From Glaciecola nitratireducens FR1064 (GTDB taxonomy: Bacteria > Pseudomonadota > Gammaproteobacteria > Enterobacterales > Alteromonadaceae), in NCBI RefSeq assembly GCF_000226565.1, contig NC_016041.1, forward strand, positions 2,542,001-2,606,000: 64,000 bases of DNA. The letters are read 5' to 3'. Numbering within the stretch: position 1 is the first letter of the stretch; every line of letters begins with the position of its first letter. A program made the position numbers and the translations under genes. The notes below the pieces were generated by a model. The model was given only the letters and a program-made list of their open reading frames with translations. It had not been told where the DNA came from and did not search any database. Positions 54,629-63,707 of the stretch are shown here, piece by piece.

Positions 54629-57622
54629 TTAGAGCATGGGTAATACTTGGTCTCTACCTAAGTTTTTACCTTCATATAAGAGGTCGTCTGCGCGCTTGAT
54701 GCATTGATCAACAGAGGTATATCCTTCAATGTCCGCGGCTCCTGCAGTTAATGATATTTGAAGTGAGGTGTCAGCCACAGTAAAGACTTCATTGCGGATC
54801 CTTTCGCGATATTTATTCGCGATATTAATGGCGTCTTTGAGTTCTGTGTTAGGCAATAAGACGATAAACTCCTCTCCGCCCCAGCGCGCCAAAATATCGT
54901 AATCGCGCATACATTGCGCAAGAACGTTAGCAAATTTGATCAACACTTGGTCGCCTGCTTCATGACCATATTCATCGTTAATACGTTTAAAAAAATCAAT
55001 ATCTATCAGAATAATAGAGAACAACTCATTACTTCTTTTATACTTTGAGAACGCTTTTCCAACAGCGTCGGTAAAGCCTCGTCGATTATAGACTTGAGTA
55101 AGAGGGTCTAGGGTCGTTAGCAAGGTCAGTTTTTCATTGGCCATTTGCAGCTCAATGGTTTTTTCTTGCACGTTTTGATAGAGCGTCACTGAGCGCTTGT
55201 GCAATGCGTAAGTGCGCCATCTGAATATAACAAATACTAAAACGATTGCTAGGATACCAAAAGTGATAGTAGCCCAAACGGTCTGCCACCATGGAGGCAA
55301 TACCTGAATAGTCATTCTCTGTGGCTTGTCATTCCAAACGCCGTATCGATTGGTTGATTTGACCTCGAGAATATAAGTGCTAGGACTCAAATTTGTGTAA
55401 GTAGCCGTACGGTTTTTACTATCGACATACTGCCAGCGATCGTCGAAGCCAATTAAGCGATATGCATACTCAATGCTTTCAGGGCTACCGAACTCAATTG
55501 CGGCAAACTCGATGCTAACCAAAATGTCGTCTGGTGATAATAATATCCTCGTAACCGCGGCTTCTTCATTTGGCACAATATTGAATTTCTCATTAATACC
55601 GCGGCTGTCGTTTCCATTTAAAATAGCAATTCGCGTAAAATGAAGACCTAGCAAGTCATCGGGCTTTTCAACGAGCTCTGGGGAAAAGTAAGTAACGCCC
55701 TGATCACCAACAAAAACGATAGTTCCGTCATTCTTTTTAGCGTAAGAACCAATGTAATATCCTGTCGTATTTACGCCATCATTATCATCAAATGCATCGA
55801 CTCTCCCCGATTCTAAACTGGCACGAAAAATTTTACTTTCTGTTGCGATCCACAGATTTCCATTGTCATCACCAACTACTGCGGCAATTGAAGAAGCAGA
55901 CAATATCGTATTCAAAAATAATCGACTAAATTTTGCTTCACCGTTAAAGTCGCTTAGCTCTAACAACAATAGTCCATGTCCTTGAGTGCCAACATAGTAA
56001 CTAGTTTCATCACGCGCTGAAACCCAAGTTACTACATCATGAACTAAGCTATTTTTATCTTCTGGATCATTATTTAACTTTCTAATTTCATCCGTTTGAG
56101 GATTAATTAGTATCAGCCCGTTGGCTGTCGAAACTAAAACTAAGTCATCCGATATTGGCAATATTCTTGTTGCCATCGGCAAATCAAAGTTTTTTACAAT
56201 GCGGTTAGCAACGGGATCAAAAACATATAAACCTTCTGTCCATGTGCCGACCCATATGTTTTCGTCCAAGCCAACCGTTATCGAATAGACAGAGGCATTT
56301 TTAATGCCCATGTCTCGTATATATGTGTCACCTGAGACAAGTTTACCTAAGCCTAAGCGCGAACCAATCCAAAGCGTATTTGTCTTGTCTTGAAAGGCTA
56401 AGGTTTTCACTTGATTAATCGACTCTTTTTCAGACTTTCCTATCCAAGGGCCCTCAACGCTATTGTCAGCGTTAACTTTGTAAACGCCTTCTTTGGTAGC
56501 CACCCACAAGCTATCGTCAGCTTCCTTAGCAACGAAATAGCTGACTTGATTTGGGTATAAGAAAAAGCGACTGAACATAGTTGAATTCAAATCCAATACG
56601 TTGAAGCCAGAACTGTAGGTGCCAAAGAATATTAACCCACTATCAGTTTTAAAGAGCTTACTGACGTGCTCCTCTACTTTCGTTTCACCGCCATTCGCGC
56701 GGTTAACTAAGTTAACAAACGAAGTATCAGTTGGATCGGGAAAGATGAAAATTCCTCTGGTCGTTGCAACCCAAATAGAATCATCATTCATTTGTTGAAT
56801 ATCGTTTATGATGCTGTCGGAGAAACCCACTGTAGAGACAACGCTTGTTACAGCAGAAAAAGTGTCCTCGCCAATTTTCGCTCTAAATAGACCTTGAGCT
56901 TTGGTGCCAGCCCACAAGTAGCCTTGGTTATCTATTTCCAGTGCAGTAACTTCGAGCATTGGCAGAATTTCATCACGCCAGACCTCTGTTTTTTTGTTAT
57001 AGCTCATTACACCATTGCTGGTAGCAACCAACAATTTATCTTTGTTTAACGAGATAACATCAATAATAACGGTCGCCTGATTTGGCATTGAAACGATTTT
57101 AAATCCGTCTTCATCCGCTCTTTGTCTATATAAGCCTTTGTCTGTGCCGACATAGATGTTCTGGTCTGAATCGATAAAAATTATCTTAATCGATTTGTCA
57201 GACTTACCTTGATGATCATAGAGCTCAAACGATTCAAACAACTGGGATTCTGAACGCAAAACGTTCAAACCGTTCACCGTCGCAATCCAAATATCCCCTG
57301 AGATAGGATGAATTTCTAAATTGTATATCAATGAACCTGAAGGTCCTTTTCCTGGGACATCGCTTTGACCGTAATTAGTGAAGTTGTAGCCGTCAAACTT
57401 GTCGATTCCCGATTGGGTAGCAAGCCATATATAACCGTTTTTGTCTAAAGCAATATCATACACAGACGTTTGCTTGAGTCCGTCACTGACACCGTAATTT
57501 TTAATGCGGGAAGTTTGGTATTGAGATGCGTCCGAGCACATAACAAGAGAGCTATAACCCAGCGATAAGGCAGCCAAGCCCAGCAGGCAACAATACAAGA
57601 ACTTATCTATTAGTGGCTTCAA
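54629..57622 (-). CDS. Periplasmic beta-propeller sensor diguanylate cyclase (GGDEF)
   Basis: 997 aa. An N-terminal signal/membrane anchor (about 7-27), then some 680 residues of Reg_prop-type propeller blades (repeated motifs such as NGYIWLATQSGIDKFDGYNF and GNLWIATESKIFRA), a Y_Y_Y domain (about 690-770, YAYRLIGFDDRWQYVDS), a membrane helix (about 780-800), a short coiled coil and a GGDEF domain. The active motif is GGEEF (915-919) and the inhibitory I-site RDYD lies five residues before it. So it should make cyclic di-GMP in response to a periplasmic ligand. The start is a TTG at 57622 behind AGGTAAGCAT; no ATG keeps the signal peptide. It stands between flhB and flhA with its own promoter. 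Confidence 0.92.
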   Translation of the reverse strand: MKPLIDKFLYCCLLGLAALSLGYSSLVMCSDASQYQTSRIKNYGVSDGLKQTSVYDIALDKNGYIWLATQSGIDKFDGYNFTNYGQSDVPGKGPSGSLIYNLEIHPISGDIWIATVNGLNVLRSESQLFESFELYDHQGKSDKSIKIIFIDSDQNIYVGTDKGLYRQRADEDGFKIVSMPNQATVIIDVISLNKDKLLVATSNGVMSYNKKTEVWRDEILPMLEVTALEIDNQGYLWAGTKAQGLFRAKIGEDTFSAVTSVVSTVGFSDSIINDIQQMNDDSIWVATTRGIFIFPDPTDTSFVNLVNRANGGETKVEEHVSKLFKTDSGLIFFGTYSSGFNVLDLNSTMFSRFFLYPNQVSYFVAKEADDSLWVATKEGVYKVNADNSVEGPWIGKSEKESINQVKTLAFQDKTNTLWIGSRLGLGKLVSGDTYIRDMGIKNASVYSITVGLDENIWVGTWTEGLYVFDPVANRIVKNFDLPMATRILPISDDLVLVSTANGLILINPQTDEIRKLNNDPEDKNSLVHDVVTWVSARDETSYYVGTQGHGLLLLELSDFNGEAKFSRLFLNTILSASSIAAVVGDDNGNLWIATESKIFRASLESGRVDAFDDNDGVNTTGYYIGSYAKKNDGTIVFVGDQGVTYFSPELVEKPDDLLGLHFTRIAILNGNDSRGINEKFNIVPNEEAAVTRILLSPDDILVSIEFAAIEFGSPESIEYAYRLIGFDDRWQYVDSKNRTATYTNLSPSTYILEVKSTNRYGVWNDKPQRMTIQVLPPWWQTVWATITFGILAIVLVFVIFRWRTYALHKRSVTLYQNVQEKTIELQMANEKLTLLTTLDPLTQVYNRRGFTDAVGKAFSKYKRSNELFSIILIDIDFFKRINDEYGHEAGDQVLIKFANVLAQCMRDYDILARWGGEEFIVLLPNTELKDAINIANKYRERIRNEVFTVADTSLQISLTAGAADIEGYTSVDQCIKRADDLLYEGKNLGRDQVLPML

Positions 57623-57740
57623 ATGCTTACCTGTTTCACGTAATAAATTTAATATGTCGATAGTAAGCTCATATCAAAAGTCGTTTGAGATAGCAGTCCT
57701 AAACGTGATTACTTAGTTAAACTATGCTTTTATTATCTTG

Positions 57741-57768
57741 ATTATATTGTCTTTCACTTTTTAAGCAA
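57741..57768 (-). promoter_or_regulatory. Sigma-70 promoter of the diguanylate cyclase gene
   Basis: Minus strand TTGCTT (57768-57763), 16-base spacer, TATAAT (57746-57741). It lies about 120 bases before the TTG start in the 266-base gap after flhB. Confidence 0.65.
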
Positions 57769-57888
57769 GTTGTCGATTTAGTCTACTGAAAGCATCTAGT
57801 TGCAAATTAACATGCTTGCGCTTTTGGGAGCCACTAAATAAGCTGGCAGCCTGTTACGTTTAGCAAAAAGAGACACTATATATCAAGG

Positions 57889-59016
57889 TTAACGTCTCAG
57901 CTCTGGCGGTATCGGTAGATTCTTTTTGAGTGCTTTCGGACGGCTTGCTTTGCCTTTTTTATAGGCTTTCAATTGATAGACGTAAGCCAGAACTTGCGCC
58001 ACAGCCATAAATAGTTTGGAAGGAATTTCCTGGTCGGGCTCTGTACTATAGTAGATAGCACGCGCTAGCATTGGAGATTGAATTATAGGTACGTCATGTG
58101 CGTTAGCTATTTTACGAATATGCATTGCTAGTTCATCTGCACCTTTCGCAACCATTATCGGTGCTCGGTCGCCGTCTTGTTCATACTTAATAGCGACCGA
58201 ATAATGTGTCGGGTTGGTAACAATAACGTCAGCCTCTGGCACGGCTTGCATCATACGATTAGCGGAGGCTTGATATTGTAACCTTCGGATCCTGCCTTTG
58301 ACTTGTGGATCACCCTCGGCATTTTTACGTTCGTCTTTTACCTCTTGTAGCGTCATTTTCATTTCTTTATTGTGCTTGAAGCTCTGATAAGGCACGTCAA
58401 TCAAAGCAATTGGTATCATCCCACAGCATAAGAGTAAAAATGCCCATTCAACCATATTTAAGGCATGAAATAGGTTCAATGGATAAAGCTCCATGTCTAA
58501 ATGCAACGCTTCATCTCTAAAAATATACAACGCTAAATAAGCCATGAAGCCAATCACCAAAACTTTAGCAATGCCTTTGATTAACTCAACTAAGGCATTC
58601 ATACCAAACATTCTTTTGAAGCCTTCAAGCGGACTCAAACGATTGCCTTTGGGTGCTGCTGATTTCCATGTGAAATTATAACCACCAAGAGCAATGCTGC
58701 CGTAAACACCTCCAATTAATGAAATAATCATAAACATCATCACCGGTAAGCTAGATTCAGTAACTGCCATTTCCAATATTTGAAACATGTGGATTTTGTC
58801 ATAGGTTTCATCACGCGACAGCGTAAAGGAGCGCTTCATAACTTCAAACATTGCTTTCGCTATGATACTACCGACGAAAAAGAACGCGATTGCGCTGAAA
58901 ACCAGTACCAACGCGGTGGACAATTCGCGAGATCGCGCAATCTGCCCTTTTTTTCGGGCGTCTTCGAGTTTTTTGGGTGTGGGTTCCTCGGTCTTTTCGT
59001 ACGAGTCATCAGCCAT
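57889..59016 (-). CDS. flhB: Flagellar export switch protein FlhB
   Basis: 375 aa (E. coli 382). A charged N terminus (SYEKTEEPTPKKLEDARKKG), four membrane helices, then the cytoplasmic domain with the self-cleaving NPTH site (VTNPTHYSVAIKYEQDGD). It switches export from rod/hook to filament proteins together with FliK. It follows fliR by 21 bases. The usual next gene flhA is displaced by the cyclase gene. Confidence 0.96.
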   Translation of the reverse strand: MADDSYEKTEEPTPKKLEDARKKGQIARSRELSTALVLVFSAIAFFFVGSIIAKAMFEVMKRSFTLSRDETYDKIHMFQILEMAVTESSLPVMMFMIISLIGGVYGSIALGGYNFTWKSAAPKGNRLSPLEGFKRMFGMNALVELIKGIAKVLVIGFMAYLALYIFRDEALHLDMELYPLNLFHALNMVEWAFLLLCCGMIPIALIDVPYQSFKHNKEMKMTLQEVKDERKNAEGDPQVKGRIRRLQYQASANRMMQAVPEADVIVTNPTHYSVAIKYEQDGDRAPIMVAKGADELAMHIRKIANAHDVPIIQSPMLARAIYYSTEPDQEIPSKLFMAVAQVLAYVYQLKAYKKGKASRPKALKKNLPIPPELRR

Positions 59017-59037
59017 TTTTTATCGTCCTAAATAGCG

Positions 59038-59814
59038 TTAACAGGTCAACAATAGCTTGCACATAAATTCTTGTGCTCGCTGCCATTGTTGCTCAAAGTG
59101 ATAGACCTGGTTACTTAAAGTAATATAGATAATAACCAACCCGGTGATTTGCGCGATTGAAAAGCCCAAACTAAAAATATTCAACTGCGGTGCTGCTTTA
59201 GTCATAACACCAAATGCTAGGTTTACGATTAATAGAGAAACAATTGGCGCTAGAGACATAGTGACGGCTGAAATAAACATCCACCCCCCCCAATGTGCAA
59301 CTAAGCGAAACTGTTCGCCAGTCCACCATGGTGAGTCGATGGGAAAAGCTTTAAAACTCATCACTATCATCTGGATCATGGCTAGGTGGCCGTCAAAAGT
59401 CCAAAACAACAGTGTTGCCAAAATAAGATAAAACTGGCCTACAGCAGGCACGCTAATGCCATTCACAGGGTCAACAATAGAAGCGAAGCCTAAACCTGTT
59501 TGCATTGCAATAATTTGGCCAGCGAGCACAAAGGTGTTCAATACCATCATCGAAATAAAACCAATGACAATACCGATAATTAATTGCTTAATACCCAGTA
59601 AAAAGGTTCCTAGATTCACCAAGTCATCAACGGGGACGGGGGGAACATTAGGTACGATCATAAAGGTCAACAATACGGCTAATAATGTCCTAATCGGCGT
59701 TGGTATAGTTTTGGCGCTAATACCGACCATTGCCGCAAACAAACCCGAAATGCGCATAAACGGCAACAGGTAGTCTGAGAGAAAATTAATAATTGTTGAT
59801 TCTAGTATTTCCAT
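59038..59814 (-). CDS. fliR: Flagellar export protein FliR
   Basis: 258 aa, six membrane segments (e.g. TLLAVLLTFMIVPNVPPVPV, then IVIGFISMMVLNTFVLAGQI). It is part of the FliPQR export pore. The motif block GQIIAMQTGLGFASIVDPVN is typical of FliR. It starts 4 bases after fliQ and ends 21 before flhB. ATG at 59814. Confidence 0.95.
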   Translation of the reverse strand: MEILESTIINFLSDYLLPFMRISGLFAAMVGISAKTIPTPIRTLLAVLLTFMIVPNVPPVPVDDLVNLGTFLLGIKQLIIGIVIGFISMMVLNTFVLAGQIIAMQTGLGFASIVDPVNGISVPAVGQFYLILATLLFWTFDGHLAMIQMIVMSFKAFPIDSPWWTGEQFRLVAHWGGWMFISAVTMSLAPIVSLLIVNLAFGVMTKAAPQLNIFSLGFSIAQITGLVIIYITLSNQVYHFEQQWQRAQEFMCKLLLTC

Positions 59815-59818
59815 CTAT

Positions 59819-60088
59819 TTAACCAACCACCGACGGAATGCGGTAAACCATTTCAAAAGTGAAATCCATCATCTTTTGCACCAACCAACTGCCCCCCCAA
59901 CTCAATGCCAATAAAGTAACAATTAAGCGTGGAAGAAAACTCATGGTTTGTTCGTTAATTGAAGTCGCGGCTTGGAAAACTGCCACTATCAAACCAATAA
60001 TTAAGCTGGGTACAATCACCGCAGACACTAGCACAATGACCACCAACATCGCTTCGCGCAATATTTCGACGAATACCTCAGGACTCAT
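59819..60088 (-). CDS. fliQ: Flagellar export protein FliQ
   Basis: 89 aa, exactly the family size, two membrane helices. MSPEVFVEILREAMLVVIVL and GLIVAVFQAATSINEQTMSF are its hallmark blocks. It is the pore subunit with FliP and FliR. It starts 4 bases after fliP. Confidence 0.96.
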   Translation of the reverse strand: MSPEVFVEILREAMLVVIVLVSAVIVPSLIIGLIVAVFQAATSINEQTMSFLPRLIVTLLALSWGGSWLVQKMMDFTFEMVYRIPSVVG

Positions 60089-60092
60089 AGGG

Positions 60093-60872
60093 TCAGACTC
60101 CCATACCGAAACTAGTGGCTAAGGTACCAAATATAAGGTTCCAACCATCAACCAGAACAAACAACATGAGCTTAAAAGGCAATGACACAATCATGGGCGA
60201 TAGCATCATCATCCCCATCGCCATCAGTATCGATGCCACCACTAAGTCCAATATCAAAAACGGAATAAACAACATAAAGCCAATTTGGAAAGCGGTTTTT
60301 AGTTCACTGGTAACAAATGCTGGAATCAATACGGTCAAAGGCACATCAGCAGGATCGTCATATAAATCCTCATATCCACCAATTTGCACAAACGTTTCTA
60401 AATCTTTGACTCGAGTTTGCGACAGCATAAAGGCACGCATCGGCTCCTTTGCGATATTGAACGCTTCTATTGACGTCATCTCTTCGCTTAAATAAGGCTG
60501 CAATGCTTTTTCATTAATCTCTTCAAACACAGGCGCCATAATAAACATGGATAAAAATAAACTGACGCCAATGAGAATTTGATTTGATGGCGATTGTTGT
60601 AGGCCAATCGCCTGACGTAAAATTGACAATACAACAATAATTCGCGTGAATGACGTCATCATCATGATAAACGCAGGAATTAAACTGAGCGCCGTCATAA
60701 TGAAGAGCGCTTGCAGCGTCATCGAATATTCTTGATTACCGTCATCGGTTGTTGTGACCGTAATCGCTTGAATTCCCTGCTCTGCGATGGCGCTTCCACT
60801 AAACAGAATGGTCAGTGCGATTAACAACGCAAGTTTGGCAATAAAGCCACGGGTCAACATGTGACTATTCAT
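60093..60872 (-). CDS. fliP: Flagellar export protein FliP
   Basis: 259 aa from the ATG at 60872, which overlaps the fliO stop by 8 bases and follows GGGGAAAGCCC. A signal peptide (ending SAIAE) is present, as is usual for FliP. Signature blocks: [20 protein letters not shown] and the C-terminal [20 protein letters not shown]. It is the main export pore subunit. A reading from 60896 would put RKRGKP before the signal peptide and is less likely. Confidence 0.95.
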   Translation of the reverse strand: MNSHMLTRGFIAKLALLIALTILFSGSAIAEQGIQAITVTTTDDGNQEYSMTLQALFIMTALSLIPAFIMMMTSFTRIIVVLSILRQAIGLQQSPSNQILIGVSLFLSMFIMAPVFEEINEKALQPYLSEEMTSIEAFNIAKEPMRAFMLSQTRVKDLETFVQIGGYEDLYDDPADVPLTVLIPAFVTSELKTAFQIGFMLFIPFLILDLVVASILMAMGMMMLSPMIVSLPFKLMLFVLVDGWNLIFGTLATSFGMGV

Positions 60873-61368
60873 GGGCTTTCCCCTTTTTCGCGCCAATCAT
60901 CGTTTCAGCCATCGCTTTTACCAACTTATCCTTGAATGCAAGATTAGCGGGTTGTGCGCCACTTTTATTAGTAATGCTAGTTTCTATCGGATTCTCAAGC
61001 TTGCCCAACTGGTTGATGTTGTGCGCTGTAATACCGATTAGAAATTGTTCACCGCCAACATCGATAACCATGATTTTTTCTTTGGCGCCCGCAGCCATCG
61101 ATGCAACCACTTTTAATTGACCGTTTCCTGCTTGAGTGACATTAAACCGGCGCGCAATGAAAGCGAGCGCAAAAATAATGGCGACTACGAGTAAAAGGCT
61201 AAGAAAAATTGACAGTATTGATGAGGGGTTCTGTAGGGTCTGGGGGGTGGAGGCCGAAGCCTCCGCGCTGACCACGCTACAAAATAGAAATAAGAATAGA
61301 AGGTAAGCCCCTATTTTATAAAGGCTTTTACCTGAGTTTTTTGATTCTCTCGACTTGACTAATAACAT
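60865..61368 (-). CDS. fliO: Flagellar export assembly protein FliO
   Basis: 167 aa. An N-terminal hydrophobic segment resembling a signal peptide (about 20-37), a second membrane helix (about 50-72, [20 protein letters not shown]) followed by the FliO block [20 protein letters not shown] and [20 protein letters not shown]. It helps assemble FliP rings. The ATG at 61368 overlaps the fliN end by 41 bases; no other start keeps the first hydrophobic segment. Confidence 0.9.
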   Translation of the reverse strand: MLLVKSRESKNSGKSLYKIGAYLLFLFLFCSVVSAEASASTPQTLQNPSSILSIFLSLLLVVAIIFALAFIARRFNVTQAGNGQLKVVASMAAGAKEKIMVIDVGGEQFLIGITAHNINQLGKLENPIETSITNKSGAQPANLAFKDKLVKAMAETMIGAKKGKAHE

Positions 61369-61786
61369 CGGTTAACCGAATCCCAAATTTATCGTTGATG
61401 ACTACTACCTCTCCATGAGCAATCAACGTGCCATTTACTAAAACATCTAGAGGTTCGCCTGCAACTCTGTCTAATTCGACCACTGAACCTTGGTTCAATT
61501 GCAGTAAATTTCGGATACTTATTTCACTTCGACCGACTTCCATCGAGATCGTCACAGGGATGTCTAATATAGTGTCGAGCTTCTTCTTTTCCGCTACCGT
61601 GATAGGTGCATCTTCTTGCAGTTCGTCAAATTCTGCAGGCTTTGCGCCGCCACCAGCCGCTTGCTCATTCATAATGGCATCAATGTCATCCTGTGGATCA
61701 CCGCCCTTACCTTCGCCCGCTTCTGCCTCTGCTTGCTCAGCCATTGCTGCTTCCCAATCATCTAAGCCTTCGCCATCTTCACTCAT
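61328..61786 (-). CDS. fliN: Flagellar motor switch protein FliN
   Basis: 152 aa. An acidic, alanine-rich N terminus (about 1-60, EGLDDWEAAMAEQAEAEAGE) followed by the SpoA domain (LDTILDIPVTISMEVGRSEI, then GSVVELDRVAGEPLDVLVNG). It forms the lower C-ring and binds CheY-P with FliM. It starts 71 bases after fliM. Confidence 0.96.
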   Translation of the reverse strand: MSEDGEGLDDWEAAMAEQAEAEAGEGKGGDPQDDIDAIMNEQAAGGGAKPAEFDELQEDAPITVAEKKKLDTILDIPVTISMEVGRSEISIRNLLQLNQGSVVELDRVAGEPLDVLVNGTLIAHGEVVVINDKFGIRLTDVISQVERIKKLR

Positions 61787-61857
61787 AATTTTTTCCTGTC
61801 TTATAAACCGTTTTACTTTGTATGATATAAATACTGTGTCAATGCGTCATCAGTACT

Positions 61858-62916
61858 TTATAAATCTTCTTCTAGAACCTGTAGTTCAGCGTCGTTATCT
61901 ATTACTTTGCCATTTCGGGTTAATAACTGCAGTTCGGATTTCACCGATGTTGGCCTAGGAATTTTTTCTGTAATTTTCAGTGCTATATTCTCACGCGATT
62001 TACCTAACTTAGCTCTGAACGTGGGTAAGTCCTCAATCAACACCGTCACTGTATCGGGCATATCAATCGGAATAATGTCACCTTTTTCAAAATTCATGAG
62101 CCGTTCTAGCGTCACGGTAATATCGAGCAAGTGAGTGGTCAAACCCACCTTCACATCCATAATTTCATCACGCAGTGCTTTGCTCCACCTGAAATCAGTA
62201 TCTTCTTTGTCGTTTTGCACACCGGCGTCAAGTAACTCGCGAATTGGCTCCAACATCGAATAAGGTAACGAAATATGGAAGTCACCGCCGCCGCCGTCAA
62301 GCTCAATATGAAAAGAACTGATCACGACAACCTCTGTAGGGCTGACAATATTCGCCATTGCAGGGTTTACTTCAGAATCTAAATACTCAAAAGACACGTC
62401 CATGACAGGTCCCCAAGCTTCTTTATAATCCTCAAAGATGAGCTTTAGCAACATCTGTATGATTCGGCGCTCGGTTGGCGTGAACTCACGCCCTTCAATT
62501 TTTGCATGGTAACGGCCGTCACCGCCAAAGAAGTTATCTACCATGATGAAGACCAGTCTGGCTTCCATAGTAATCAGTCCCGTTCCTTTCAGTGGACGGA
62601 AACGCACCATGTTTAAGCTGGTAGGGACAAATAATGTGTGGATATATTCACCGAACTTAATCATTTGAATGCCATTAATAGATACTTCCGCCGAACGGCG
62701 CATCATATTAAAGAGACTCACTCGCATATGCCGAGCAAACCGTTCATTCACGATTTCCAGCGTTGGCATACGTCCGCGAACAATCCGATCTTGAGAAGAA
62801 AAATCGTACTCCATAGCCGAGCCGTCATTCTCGACCTCCTCGATTTCTTCTTCTTCAACATCGTCAACGCCGTGGAGTAGCGCGTCAATTTCGTCTTGTG
62901 ATAATAAATCGCTCAC
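61858..62916 (-). CDS. fliM: Flagellar motor switch protein FliM
   Basis: 352 aa. N-terminal CheY-binding peptide LLSQDEIDALLHG, CheC-like middle domain (FARHMRVSLFNMMRRSAEVS) and C-terminal SpoA domain. It sets motor rotation when CheY-P binds. The start is a GTG at 62916 (reading VSDLLSQDEI). An acidic run EEEEIEEVE follows the CheY-binding peptide. Confidence 0.96.
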   Translation of the reverse strand: MSDLLSQDEIDALLHGVDDVEEEEIEEVENDGSAMEYDFSSQDRIVRGRMPTLEIVNERFARHMRVSLFNMMRRSAEVSINGIQMIKFGEYIHTLFVPTSLNMVRFRPLKGTGLITMEARLVFIMVDNFFGGDGRYHAKIEGREFTPTERRIIQMLLKLIFEDYKEAWGPVMDVSFEYLDSEVNPAMANIVSPTEVVVISSFHIELDGGGGDFHISLPYSMLEPIRELLDAGVQNDKEDTDFRWSKALRDEIMDVKVGLTTHLLDITVTLERLMNFEKGDIIPIDMPDTVTVLIEDLPTFRAKLGKSRENIALKITEKIPRPTSVKSELQLLTRNGKVIDNDAELQVLEEDL

Positions 62917-62934
62917 ATTAATTCTCGTTTTTGC

Positions 62935-62954
62935 TTACTCAATATTATGAGTAA
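62935..62954. repeat. Small inverted repeat before fliM
   Basis: TTACTCA-ATATTA-TGAGTAA, a 7-bp stem about 20-40 bases upstream of the fliM start in the fliL-fliM gap. It could mark a processing site or weak attenuation in the mRNA. No T-run. Confidence 0.35.
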
Positions 62955-63003
62955 CTTAATTAACTAACCGTAAATATAGCGGCTTTCGCAGATTGGTCTA
63001 TTC

Positions 63004-63522
63004 TTACTGAATAACAAAACCTGTAAACAGCACTTGCTCAACAACCGTCGATTTTTCGAGCTCTCTCATTACTTGACGCACCTGAGAGGTCGCTCGTTCT
63101 TTTAATTCAACTTTGCCAACGTCGGTCACTAGATCATCAGCATTCGACGCACTAAACACTTGCAGCAGAGTACCTTCGATCATAGGAATATGCCGCTTTG
63201 CCAACTCTTCATTGGCTATACCACGCACCATCAACTGCACTTCAATTTGGACAATCCGTTCACGAGCCACGCCGGGCGCATTAAACGTGAAGGGTCTGGG
63301 CATAGCAACATACAAAGCTTGCCCCTCTGCTGGCGCAGCACTTTCAACAGCGTCATTTTGCACTGCACCCGCTTCGCCTTCCACTACCGTAACTTCGTCA
63401 CCCATGAACAAGAAGAAATATGCACCAGCACCACCGGCTAATAAGACGACAACAATAATAATAAGCATTAACTTGCTTTTCTTTTTACCGCCTTCTTCAA
63501 TTTTTAACTCTTCATCTGCCAT
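63004..63522 (-). CDS. fliL: Flagellar basal body-associated protein FliL
   Basis: 172 aa. A charged cytoplasmic N terminus (EELKIEEGGKKKSKL), one membrane helix (about 17-37, LMLIIIVVVLLAGGAGAYFF), and the periplasmic stomatin-like FliL domain (PFTFNAPG; QLMVRGIANEELAKRHIPMI). It aids stator function. ATG at 63522. It is preceded by a 185-base gap to fliK that contains a perfect minus-strand TATAAT at 63637-63642 without a good -35. Confidence 0.92.
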   Translation of the reverse strand: MADEELKIEEGGKKKSKLMLIIIVVVLLAGGAGAYFFLFMGDEVTVVEGEAGAVQNDAVESAAPAEGQALYVAMPRPFTFNAPGVARERIVQIEVQLMVRGIANEELAKRHIPMIEGTLLQVFSASNADDLVTDVGKVELKERATSQVRQVMRELEKSTVVEQVLFTGFVIQ

Positions 63523-63707
63523 GTGACTTTTCTCTCATATTGGTATTTGGGTGCCTATACATAGAAGGCGCTTCTACAACTTGGTAAGCGCTGCTGTCAG
63601 AATTGTGTCAACGCGCCGTCAATAAACTTACGGCTAATTATACGCCTTTTCTTTGACAGTGTTTTTGTCTTTTTTGCGCCGTTTTTACGTCATTTTCACA
63701 TTCGTCA

